From positions 372,001-436,000 of the forward strand of contig NZ_JAKFGB010000014.1 in NCBI RefSeq assembly GCF_022267515.1: a stretch of 64,000 bases of DNA, written 5' to 3'. Position numbers and translations under genes: made by a program. The notes beneath the pieces are model-generated. The model worked only from the letters and a program-made list of their open reading frames with translations. It was not told the origin of the DNA and did no database searches. Positions 1 through 7,844 of this stretch are shown here, piece by piece (the first letter of the stretch is position 1; the number at the start of each line of letters is the position of its first letter). This stretch comes from Rubinisphaera margarita (lineage in GTDB: Bacteria; Planctomycetota; Planctomycetia; Planctomycetales; Planctomycetaceae).

Positions 1-547
<547 letters not shown>

Positions 548-578
548 TCGGACCAGTGGTGAACAACTCGTGTACTGG

Positions 579-612
579 AGTTGGCAAATTTACAAATTTT
601 TGCTTGCCAACT
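579..612. repeat. Inverted repeat between lepA and the CsrA-receiver gene
   Basis: The arms AGTTGGCAA (579-587) and TTGCCAACT (604-612) are perfect 9-base complements around a 16-base AT-rich centre. The repeat could be a lepA terminator lacking a T tract, or an operator. A TTGACA hexamer (612-617) overlaps its right edge, but I see no good -10 box at normal spacing, so a promoter here is only a suggestion. Confidence 0.5.
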
Positions 613-786
613 TGACACGCGGTTGTTAAACCATTCAGTGAAGATGATCGCCCGGGACTCTGGAAGAGTCTCTCAGCCTCGTCGACGGTCATTCTTCTCG
701 ACTTGCAATCGTCGTTAGAGACGAATGCATCATCCAAGGTTGGATCCACCACAGTTACTGAAAGTGGTTAGAGAAAGGATGCTCCA

Positions 787-1554
787 ATGCTAGTGCTTTC
801 CCGTCGTGCCGATCAACAGATCGTCTTTCCCAATCTCGACGTTCGCCTCACCGTACTTCAGGTGAAAGGCAAAGTTGTCAAACTTGGAATTGAGGCTCCG
901 AAGGACGTGCCGATCCTTCGCCCCGAGACCTGCGATGACCTCCAGTTCCCGTCGGGCGTCCGCCTTGAGCAGTCGTCGATCGACCGCCATCAGCTGCGAA
1001 ATCATCTGAACGCCATCAATCTCGGATTGAGACTGTTCCAGAAGCAGACCGAAGTGGGCCGCGGCCAGGAAGCCGAAAAGACCATGCAGCGGGTCATTGA
1101 AGAGCTGCAGAAGCTGGATTCCGAAATCGGACAGGCCAAAAGCAAAGTCAAGTCGGCCGGGATCGCCACGACAACGCGACTGCTGGTTGTCGACGATGAC
1201 GAGAACGAACGGACGCTGCTTTCCGGTCTGCTCAAGATGCACGGCTTCGAAGTCAACACCGCAGCCAACGGTCTGGAAGCCATGGACTTCCTGTCTCACA
1301 ACGAACTGCCCGATTACGTGCTGCTCGATATGAAGATGCCCAAGGTCGACGGCCCGAGTATGCTTCGCCAGATCCGCTCCGACGATCGGCTTGCGAACGT
1401 GACCATCTTCGCTGTGAGCGGCACCTCGCCGGATGATCTCGGCATTGAAGGTGGAATCGCGGGCTGGTTCCCGAAACCCCTCGATCCGGAACGGTTGATC
1501 AAGGCCATGACCAAAGGTCACCCGGCCGCGAACTCCGCGACCGCGCTGATGTAA
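787..1554 (+). CDS. CsrA-like domain / histidine-box helix / receiver fusion protein
   Basis: The protein has 255 residues in three parts. Residues 1-48 match CsrA/RsmA: the MLVLSRR start, VTVLxVKGxxVxLGIxAPK-like spacing, and R45 at the place of the RNA-contacting Arg44 of E. coli CsrA. CsrA's C-terminal helix is replaced. Residues 62-120 are predicted helical and contain HQLRNHLNAI with H68, very close to the HisKA box HELRTPLNAI, but no ATPase domain follows. Residues 130-245 are a complete receiver: acidic triad D136-D138, phosphoacceptor D181 in LLDMKMP, switch S211, and K230 in the FPKP loop. The start has AAAGGA 8 bases upstream. I infer a soluble RNA-binding regulator controlled by phosphorylation. 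Its partner kinase is not in the window. Confidence 0.88.
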   Translation: MLVLSRRADQQIVFPNLDVRLTVLQVKGKVVKLGIEAPKDVPILRPETCDDLQFPSGVRLEQSSIDRHQLRNHLNAINLGLRLFQKQTEVGRGQEAEKTMQRVIEELQKLDSEIGQAKSKVKSAGIATTTRLLVVDDDENERTLLSGLLKMHGFEVNTAANGLEAMDFLSHNELPDYVLLDMKMPKVDGPSMLRQIRSDDRLANVTIFAVSGTSPDDLGIEGGIAGWFPKPLDPERLIKAMTKGHPAANSATALM

Positions 1555-1666
1555 CGCCAGCGTTCCGGGCTCCGTTCGGGCTGACGGATCTCGGACGAAC
1601 GTGTTCTTACGCTGTCGCTCGTTCTGCCGATCGATTTTCGCGACGGTGGAACTCTCTGGAGATGCG

Positions 1667-1996
1667 ATGGCCACGACAAACTGTCAGCTGATTTACTGCA
1701 CGACTTCCTCGGTGGAGGAAGCGAAACGGATTGGACGCACGCTCGTGGAGGAGCACCACGCGGCGTGCGTCAATATCCTGCCGCAGATGCAGTCGATCTA
1801 TCGCTGGCAGGACGATGTCGAAGAAGGTTCCGAAGCCGTCCTGATCGTTAAGACCACGGCTGTGCATGCGGAGGCGACCATGAGCCGCATGAAGGAACTC
1901 CATAGCTACGATTGTCCGGCCCTGCTCTGCCTGGACATTGCGGCGGGCGATGGAGACTACCTGGAGTGGCTGCGAACAAACGTCGGCCGCGGCTAG
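1667..1996 (+). CDS. cutA: CutA1-like divalent cation tolerance protein
   Basis: The protein has 109 residues, the usual CutA1 length. CutA1 forms a very stable trimer with a ferredoxin-like fold, linked to copper tolerance, though its function is unsettled. Recognisable signatures are CTTSSVEEAKRIGRTLVEE near the N terminus, then AACVNILP, SIYRWQDDVEE and a C-terminal YLEWL. The ATG at 1667 is preferred over an in-frame ATG at 1601 because GGAG ends 5 bases upstream of it and homology begins there. It follows the CsrA-receiver gene by 112 bases and precedes bcp by 231, so operon membership is uncertain. Confidence 0.92.
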   Translation: MATTNCQLIYCTTSSVEEAKRIGRTLVEEHHAACVNILPQMQSIYRWQDDVEEGSEAVLIVKTTAVHAEATMSRMKELHSYDCPALLCLDIAAGDGDYLEWLRTNVGRG

Positions 1997-2227
1997 CGCA
2001 CAGATCGCTCTGCGAAACGATCGCGACAGCTTCACCTTGAACGGGCTGCTCTCGTGCGGCGATGCACGCGGGCGTTTTGCCGAGAGGGGAACGATTTCGA
2101 AATCGTCTCGCCTTCTCATTTGCGGCCTGTCTTCAGCTATCTATGATGAGCGGCGACAGAGGTCTGTCTGTCGAATCCGTTCAATCGATCACCGGTCCGC
2201 GCGCCTTTTACGACGAAAGAAGTCCCC

Positions 2228-2710
2228 ATGAGTGAAACGAGCACCGTCAGCGTCGGCAAGTCTGCCCCGGCATTCAATCTGAATGCGTTCCCGAAAGGCA
2301 AAATCAAGCTCAGCCAGTTTAAAGGCGAGAAGAATGTCGTCCTGTACTTCTACCCGAAAGACGACACGCCCGGCTGCACGACCGAAGCCTGCTCATTCCG
2401 CGATAATCTCAGCACGTTCGACCAGGCCGACACCGTTGTTCTCGGCATCAGCCCGGATTCCGTTGAGTCGCACGAGAAATTCACCGACAAGTTCAGCCTG
2501 CCCTTCCCGCTCCTCGCCGATGAAGACCATGCGATCGCCGAGAAGTATGGCGTCTGGGTCGAAAAGAACAGCTTCGGGCAGAAGCGGATGGGCGTGCAGC
2601 GTTCGACCTTCCTGATCGACAAAAACGGAAAAATCGCTGCGATCTGGCCGAAAGTCAAAGTCGATGGCCATGTCGAAGAGGTCGCCGCGAAACTGGCCGA
2701 ACTGAAATAA
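2228..2710 (+). CDS. bcp: Thioredoxin-dependent peroxiredoxin (Bcp/PrxQ family)
   Basis: This 160-residue protein reduces hydrogen peroxide and organic peroxides in the cytoplasm. The AhpC/TSA fold is clear: APAFNLNAF, LYFYPKDDTPGCTTEAC, then LGISPDSVESHEKF and FPLLAD. The peroxidatic cysteine is C50 (TPGC). A second cysteine five residues later (C55) is the resolving position of the atypical 2-Cys PrxQ subgroup. No signal peptide is seen. The stop is followed after 18 bases by a good intrinsic terminator (2729-2760), so transcription probably ends here. Confidence 0.96.
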   Translation: MSETSTVSVGKSAPAFNLNAFPKGKIKLSQFKGEKNVVLYFYPKDDTPGCTTEACSFRDNLSTFDQADTVVLGISPDSVESHEKFTDKFSLPFPLLADEDHAIAEKYGVWVEKNSFGQKRMGVQRSTFLIDKNGKIAAIWPKVKVDGHVEEVAAKLAELK

Positions 2711-2728
2711 CATCAGAAAACGTTGATG

Positions 2729-2760
2729 AAAAACCGCACGTCTTCGGAGGTGCGGTTTTT
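2729..2760 (+). terminator. Rho-independent terminator after bcp
   Basis: The arms AAAAACCGCAC (2729-2739) and GTGCGGTTTTT (2750-2760) form an 11-bp perfect stem with a 10-base loop. The run of T in the 3' arm fits an intrinsic terminator. The matching A run makes it potentially bidirectional. Confidence 0.88.
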
Positions 2761-2855
2761 CACTGCAATCAAGGGTGTTTCGCGGTCTCCCGAGTTGACT
2801 CCCGGTATTCGTGACCTAGGTTTCAGCGAGGGAAAATCTTAGCGAAAGTCCAGCC

Positions 2856-3044
2856 GTGCGAACGCTCTTCAACCAGATCCGATCCTTTCTCAGGAACGAC
2901 GACGGCCCCACGGCTGTGGAATACGCCGTGATGCTGGCCGCGATTCTGATGGTCCTCATTGGCACGGTCCGTCAGATTGGCTCCGCGAGCGACGGCCTGT
3001 GGACGAATAACAATCAGCAGATGGAAGATGCGGGCATGAAATAG
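2856..3044 (+). CDS. Flp/Fap-type small pilin
   Basis: This 62-residue protein has the type IVb Flp pilin layout: a short basic leader, then DDGPTAVEYAVMLAAILMVL, with the conserved Gly, the Glu five residues into the mature part and an adjacent Tyr, followed by one hydrophobic helix and a short polar tail. Prepilin cleavage is expected after the Gly of NDDG. The only start in frame at this place is GTG at 2856, and the ribosome-binding site is weak. No tad assembly genes are nearby; many planctomycetes carry scattered Flp-like genes. A second pilin-like gene lies at 24947. Confidence 0.85.
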   Translation: MRTLFNQIRSFLRNDDGPTAVEYAVMLAAILMVLIGTVRQIGSASDGLWTNNNQQMEDAGMK

Positions 3045-3080
3045 AGCATCTTCTGGCTCTCTTCAGTCCCTCCGGTTTCC

Positions 3081-3761
3081 TCAGTCGGCGAGCCGCACGC
3101 TTGGCCAGAGGCTGGGATCGTGCGAAACCGGAAACTTCTCCCCGACACCAAACTGCAGCGTGCCGAATTCTTCGTCATGCAGTCGATAGTAGAAGCCCAG
3201 TGACGGGACATTCTTCGGATCGAATCCTTCCAAAGCCGAACCTGGAATCCAGCAGCTGACCTTGTAGCCGTCTTTCGACCGACTGCTTACCGTGGGCAGC
3301 TCATCCGGCGACGCCAGATCCGTTTTCTCGTTCACTCCCGGTAGATCGATCTCAGTCGCGGCCGCTGGCTGTTCGCGTTTGAGCCGCAACGCCGGGGGAA
3401 TGACCACAAAATGATGGCAGAATCGACTGGCCCGGTGCACCGATTTCATGTCGCGGGTGTCGATGAAGAACTCAAAATGCTCCCCGGCGGCTGGTTCCGA
3501 GATCGTCTGCGGTCGAGCCGGCTGTTTCTTCCCGGTCACTTCGATCTGCAGGCCGATGCCGCGCGAATTCCAGGCCATTCGCACGATCAGCGGACTGGCA
3601 GCCGTTCCCGGCAGGAAGGCCAGTTCCGGCAGTGCAAAGGCGAAATCGGGATGGTTCCTCTTCCTGATCTCCGCATCCATTGTTTCATCCAGCGGGATGT
3701 CGCAGGTTGCCTGAAAGTAGAATTCAGCCGGAATCAGCAGGTTGGGAGAGTTTTCAGCCAT
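3081..3761 (-). CDS. CBM9/DOMON-like beta-sandwich protein, function unknown
   Basis: The protein has 226 residues, no signal peptide and no membrane segment. Several motifs recall the carbohydrate-binding family 9-like fold: LPELAFLPG, the W/R-rich strand MAWNSRGIGLQIEVTG, HFEFFIDTRDMKS, KVSCWIPGSALEGFDP and LGFYYRLHDEE. HFEFFIDTRD corresponds to the conserved acidic strand of that family. The substrate is unknown and the family call rests on motif likeness only. The gene converges with the Flp pilin (36-base gap) and is divergent from fabH. Confidence 0.65.
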   Translation of the reverse strand: MAENSPNLLIPAEFYFQATCDIPLDETMDAEIRKRNHPDFAFALPELAFLPGTAASPLIVRMAWNSRGIGLQIEVTGKKQPARPQTISEPAAGEHFEFFIDTRDMKSVHRASRFCHHFVVIPPALRLKREQPAAATEIDLPGVNEKTDLASPDELPTVSSRSKDGYKVSCWIPGSALEGFDPKNVPSLGFYYRLHDEEFGTLQFGVGEKFPVSHDPSLWPSVRLAD

Positions 3762-4207
3762 GTTCAGGCGGTTCGCCTCAAGGGAGATTCATGAAGAAGC
3801 ATTCGGAGCTGGTACGATTCTAGACGCTTCGCGGGGGGCGGAAAACAGCCGGCGGACAAAAGACACCCGACCCGCCGAACTTGGCTGTCGACGGCGGGAA
3901 ATCGTGGCTCTTGGGGTAATTATGAGAAGCCTGCGAATCATTTCGGGGTGATATTGCTTATTTTGTAGACTCTACTTATCCTACACGCTCATTTGAGAGC
4001 CACTTATTGAGGCTCCGCCCCGGTGCCGTCTGCCTGTCAGATGCGCGTTGAAACACTTGGATTTCGCCCCTTCGAATCGCGATCCGTACCGTTCCACAGA
4101 CACGCCCTTCACCAGACAAACGATCAAAGCCCATGGATGAAGCGATTAGCTCGGCTGCGAAGATTCCACGACTTTCCTCGACAATTACGCGACGCACCTG
4201 TTCACTG
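3762..4207. promoter_or_regulatory. Divergent intergenic region upstream of fabH
   Basis: This 446-base gene-free stretch separates the CBM9-like gene from fabH. A candidate sigma-70 promoter for fabH is TTGCTT (3954-3959), 17 bases, then TATCCT (3977-3982). It would give a leader of about 220 bases. Between the boxes lies the 11-base palindrome GTAGACTCTAC (3965-3975), a possible operator. An in-frame ATG at 4133 would extend FabH by 25 residues with no family likeness, so the leader is probably untranslated. Confidence 0.45.
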
Positions 4208-5185
4208 ATGGGTGTGCAGATTGTCGGGACCGGTTCGTATGTTCCGTCGAACGTCGTCACCAATCTGCAGCTACAGGACCAGTGCCCCGGTTGCGATCCC
4301 GATTGGATCGAGCAGCGGACAGGCATCAGGGAACGGCGAATCGCCGGGCCGGACGAATCGACCTGCGATCTCTCGGTCGCCGCCGCTCAGAAGGCGATGG
4401 CCCAGGCGGGAGTCTACGCGAAGGATGTGGATCTGCTCGTCGTCGGCACATTCACGCCGGACTACCACTGCCCCTCGACGGCCTGTCTGGTGCAGGATCG
4501 TCTGACGCTCGATGCACCGGCGTTCGATATCTCAGCCGCCTGTTCCGGCTTCATGTACGCCGTCACCACGGCAGCTCAGTACGTCGCGACCGGCAATTCC
4601 AAGCTGGCCCTCGTCATCGGAGCCGACTGTAACTCGCGGATCGTCAATCAGACGGATCGCACGATCGCTCCGTTGTTCGGCGACGGAGCCGGTGCGGTTC
4701 TGCTGGCTCCCGGAACAATGGAACAGGGTTTCAAATCGTATCAACTGGCTGCGGACGGCAGCGGCTGTGCGATGCTCGATCGTCCGGCTGGCGGGGCAAA
4801 GCGACCTGTCGATGTCGCGGCTCTGGAAGCGGGCGAGCATTTCCTCCGCATGGATGGCCGCAACGTCTTCAAGTGGGCCGTGCGAACCGTCGCCGAATCG
4901 ATCGAAGTCGTGCTCGAATCCGCGCAGATGACCATTCACGACATCTCCCTGCTCGTGCTGCATCAGGCCAATCAGCGGATTATCGACGCCGTCGCCACGA
5001 AGCTGGGGATCAGTCCTGATCGGATCTTCAATAACGTTCACAAGTACGGGAACACATCGGCGGCATCGATTCCGCTCGTGCTCGACGAAGCCAATTCGCT
5101 CGGCATGATTGAACGGGGCGATACCATTCTGATGTGCGGCTTCGGAGCTGGCCTCACCTGGGGAACTTCGCTCTTCGTCTGGTAA
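4208..5185 (+). CDS. fabH: Beta-ketoacyl-ACP synthase III
   Basis: FabH condenses acetyl-CoA (or another acyl-CoA) with malonyl-ACP to start type II fatty acid synthesis. The protein has 325 residues, the normal length. The catalytic triad is complete: C112 in SAACSGF, H252 in LHQANQRI and N282 in HKYGNTSAAS. Family motifs WIEQRTGIRERR and GDGAGAVLL are present, and the C terminus is the usual FGAGLTWG. The start at 4208 is chosen because homology begins at MGVQIVGTGSYVP. The gene stands alone, with no other fab or plsX gene near, and converges with the ArsR gene (7-base gap). Confidence 0.96.
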   Translation: MGVQIVGTGSYVPSNVVTNLQLQDQCPGCDPDWIEQRTGIRERRIAGPDESTCDLSVAAAQKAMAQAGVYAKDVDLLVVGTFTPDYHCPSTACLVQDRLTLDAPAFDISAACSGFMYAVTTAAQYVATGNSKLALVIGADCNSRIVNQTDRTIAPLFGDGAGAVLLAPGTMEQGFKSYQLAADGSGCAMLDRPAGGAKRPVDVAALEAGEHFLRMDGRNVFKWAVRTVAESIEVVLESAQMTIHDISLLVLHQANQRIIDAVATKLGISPDRIFNNVHKYGNTSAASIPLVLDEANSLGMIERGDTILMCGFGAGLTWGTSLFVW

Positions 5186-5192
5186 GCCCGTC

Positions 5193-5552
5193 TTATTCTG
5201 TTTCGTCGTTCTCGACAAACGCTTTCAAACTGGCGAGGGCTTGATCCCACTGCTTCGAGATGCGGTCGAGGGCCTGCCGAGCTTCGTTGAGTGCTTCCGG
5301 CTCCAGCTGAAACAGATTCTCGCGCCCCTGTCGCACGCCGCGAACGAGGCCCGCTGTCTGCAGGACGAGCAGATGCCGCGTGATCGCCTGCCGCGTGAGA
5401 GGCGAATTCTCCGCGAGCCGCGAGATCGAAAGAGAACGCCCTTCGCTGAGTTTCGCCAGCAGCTTCAGACGTGTTTCATCTCCCAGAGCCGCGAAGATGG
5501 CGGCCTGCTGTCGGTCAGACTCGCGGGTTGGTTTACGGCGACTTGATGACAT
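5193..5552 (-). CDS. ArsR-family winged-helix transcriptional regulator
   Basis: This 119-residue protein is a typical small ArsR/SmtB repressor: FAALGDETRLKLLAKLSEG, the recognition-helix region LTRQAITRHLLVLQTAGLV and the wing VRQGRENLFQLEP. The tail (residues 88-119) is helical and probably dimerises. No cysteine-rich metal site is visible, which fits the subgroup paired with AHSA1/SRPBCC proteins rather than metal sensors. It overlaps the upstream AHSA1 gene by 20 bases on the same strand, so the two are almost certainly co-transcribed, with the regulator second. Confidence 0.92.
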   Translation of the reverse strand: MSSSRRKPTRESDRQQAAIFAALGDETRLKLLAKLSEGRSLSISRLAENSPLTRQAITRHLLVLQTAGLVRGVRQGRENLFQLEPEALNEARQALDRISKQWDQALASLKAFVENDETE

Positions 5553-5997
5553 GCTTCTGGATGTTCTTGACCTGTTCGGCCCAGCCCCCTTCGTTCATGC
5601 GAAAGGCTTCATCGCGGCGGGCGGCTGGGATGTTGTCGAAGCCTGACTCGATGACCGTGAGTCTCGTACCGGTCGGAATGGCATCGAGGGTGAACTCGAC
5701 CAGCGTCGGCTCTTCATGAGAGTAATCGACATCAGGATCCACGGCATAGGGATGCCAGTAGAACGAAAATCGCTCTTCCGGCTTCATCTCGTTGACCGTG
5801 ACTTCCATGACGACATGCTCGTAACCGGGATAGGTGACGTTACCGCGCGTCCTCTCGCCTGGTTCAAACGGCTTTTCGAGATTCACTCCAAACCATTGTC
5901 CGAATTCGAGATGGTCCGTCAACGCCCGCCAGACCCGAGAAACCGACGCCTGAAGGTCAATCTGCTTCTCAATACGATCCGTACTCGACTCTACCAT
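5533..5997 (-). CDS. SRPBCC / AHSA1-like (START fold) protein
   Basis: The 154-residue protein has the activator-of-Hsp90-like START fold seen in many ArsR-linked proteins. Motifs are IEKQIDLQASVSRVWRALTD at the N terminus, FGQWFGVNLEKPFEPGE, then RFSFYWHPYA and the long C-terminal helix GGWAEQVKNIQKHV. The ATG at 5997 is chosen over one at 6027 because AGGAGA lies about 7 bases upstream and homology begins with SVSRVW. The ligand is unknown. It overlaps the following ArsR gene. Confidence 0.9.
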   Translation of the reverse strand: MVESSTDRIEKQIDLQASVSRVWRALTDHLEFGQWFGVNLEKPFEPGERTRGNVTYPGYEHVVMEVTVNEMKPEERFSFYWHPYAVDPDVDYSHEEPTLVEFTLDAIPTGTRLTVIESGFDNIPAARRDEAFRMNEGGWAEQVKNIQKHVIKSP

Positions 5998-6088
5998 GGA
6001 CGCTCTCCTGAAAAGGGTAATACGCAATGAATATGTTGCATGTTACCGTCGCAGTGAACAGGCGGCAAGAGAAACGTGCCAGGCGAGA

Positions 6089-7543
6089 TCAGTGAGTCGA
6101 CGAAGCGTCAGCCGCGTTACCCCGCTGGCTTACTCGAAGCGAGCGGAAGTGGGCCAGCTTTTCGAGAAACCGCTCGCGATCGAGTTCGTCGATTCGGTCG
6201 AGCGTGAGCGCCAATTGAATGCGAGCGATTGCGGCCGCCTCTTCCCCGGCTTCCCAGAGAGCGAGGGCGTACTGGTACTGGACGACGGGAAGTTCAGGAG
6301 AAACCTGGGCCGCACGATGCCAGAGGGTAAGATCGTTCCGCCACACGGGAAGTTGTTGAATGGACAGCACGGAATAGCAAAACACGACGGTCCCGGCGAT
6401 TCGGGCAGTGGTCGGAAACGAAAGCGGCTGCAGGCGGCAGCGGTGCTGGATCAACCGCCAGAGAGACTCTACTCCCGCGATCACAACGGCGAAGAATGGC
6501 ACGCTGCTCAGATAGAGATAACGATCATTCATCAGCGTGGTGAGCGGAAACAGATTGAGCACGGGGACAAGAAAGGCCAGCGCGGTCGCAGCGGCAAACA
6601 GAACCAGCGGCTGCCTCCGTCTCTGGCACCAGAGCCATGTTCCGAGTCCGATCCAGCTCAGGCTGCAGAGGATCATCAGCAGGGTGATCCCTTCTATCGG
6701 CGGGTCGTACAGAATCGCCAGATCGGTTGGCCAGAACATCATGCCGACATACTTCCAGAGCAGCACGGAATCGAGGCCAAGAATTTCCAGCTTGCTCAAC
6801 CCGAGATGATGCCGAATCCCGCCGGTCTGCGAGTTCTGTGACCCAGCCGTGAGGACAATAAACCAGACGGCGAGCAGGCCCGGAATGAACTGTCGTGAGA
6901 GCGAATCAGAGAACGACTTCCGTCGCACGATCCAGTCGTAAACGAAGACGATCCCGGGCACGACAACTGCGAGAGCTTTGCTGAACAGCGCCAGCAGGAA
7001 GATGAGAATTCCCGCGTACTCGTCGCGTTGTGTCCGATCCTGTTTCAGCCAGTAGAGCAGCGAGAGCAGAATGAAGAGCGAGGAAAGCAGTCCCTTGCGG
7101 GCGGAGATCCAGGCGACCGATTCAATCTGCACCGGATGCACGGCAAACAACAGCGCGACCAGAAGTGAGAAAACGTGGCGACCCGTCAGCTGTCGCACGA
7201 GCAGAAAGACGAGCACCGCGTTGGCAGCGTGCAGCACGATGTTGGTCAGATGATAGCCGCCCGACCAGGTCTGCCAGAGTGAGAAGTCGATCAGGTAGGA
7301 GAAGATCGTTAGCGGAGCAAAGTTGCGTGTGACCGTTTGGGTGCAAATGCCGTACAGGTTCTCCAGCGACCAGCTCTGAACGAGCGGATTGCGATGGATG
7401 TACCACGGGTCATCCCAGTTGACGAAGCCGTATGTGACCGAGATACCAAACACGGCGGCCACCATGCCGACGATCAGCAGGATGGCCCGCCGGGTATGCC
7501 GGGTCCAGTCGATCGATGCGTTCGCTGTATCTGCTGTCGCCAT
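6089..7543 (-). CDS. TMTC/GT-C-like polytopic membrane protein
   Basis: The protein has 484 residues and roughly ten hydrophobic segments. The N-terminal loop after the first segment carries NWDD (42-45), the acidic motif of GT-C glycosyltransferases of the TMTC/PMT type. HPVQIESVAWISARKGLL resembles the second conserved loop of TMTC proteins. The C terminus (about 420-484) is soluble, helical and looks like one degenerate TPR-like pair (YALALWEAGEEAAAIARIQ). A role in transferring a lipid-linked sugar outside the membrane is inferred. GGAG stands 5 bases before the ATG. Confidence 0.72.
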   Translation of the reverse strand: MATADTANASIDWTRHTRRAILLIVGMVAAVFGISVTYGFVNWDDPWYIHRNPLVQSWSLENLYGICTQTVTRNFAPLTIFSYLIDFSLWQTWSGGYHLTNIVLHAANAVLVFLLVRQLTGRHVFSLLVALLFAVHPVQIESVAWISARKGLLSSLFILLSLLYWLKQDRTQRDEYAGILIFLLALFSKALAVVVPGIVFVYDWIVRRKSFSDSLSRQFIPGLLAVWFIVLTAGSQNSQTGGIRHHLGLSKLEILGLDSVLLWKYVGMMFWPTDLAILYDPPIEGITLLMILCSLSWIGLGTWLWCQRRRQPLVLFAAATALAFLVPVLNLFPLTTLMNDRYLYLSSVPFFAVVIAGVESLWRLIQHRCRLQPLSFPTTARIAGTVVFCYSVLSIQQLPVWRNDLTLWHRAAQVSPELPVVQYQYALALWEAGEEAAAIARIQLALTLDRIDELDRERFLEKLAHFRSLRVSQRGNAADASSTH

Positions 7544-7844
7544 TACCGCTCCGAGATCGTCAGGAAAGTGCCGTACACAAACCTAGCTCGAAAACGGACC
7601 GGATCAGCCAGCACGTGATGCGGAAACGCAACAACGCTGCCGGCATAAGCGGTGCAACTGGTATTAACGCTCTTCAGCAGACACGGACATTCGTTCGTAA
7701 GGCAGTCAACTGATTCGACAGGGTGGCCCAGGCATTCCTGTCTGTGCGTCATTCGACGCCGAATGCTGTAGTCGGCGGCCCTGATAGTCGAGCTATCAGG
7801 GCCGCTTGGACGTTCGGATCTCATTCGCCAGAAGACTCTGACGT
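7544..7844. other. Intergenic region between the helicase and TMTC-like genes, with a perfect hairpin
   Basis: This 301-base stretch has no credible gene. It holds one striking element, a perfect hairpin with a 13-base arm GCGGCCCTGATAG (7775-7787), a 5-base loop and its exact complement (7793-7805). The hairpin lies about 40 bases after the helicase stop. It has no T tract on either strand, so it may be a factor-assisted terminator, an mRNA 3' stabiliser or a protein site. The 230 bases next to the TMTC-like start show no clear promoter. Confidence 0.5.
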
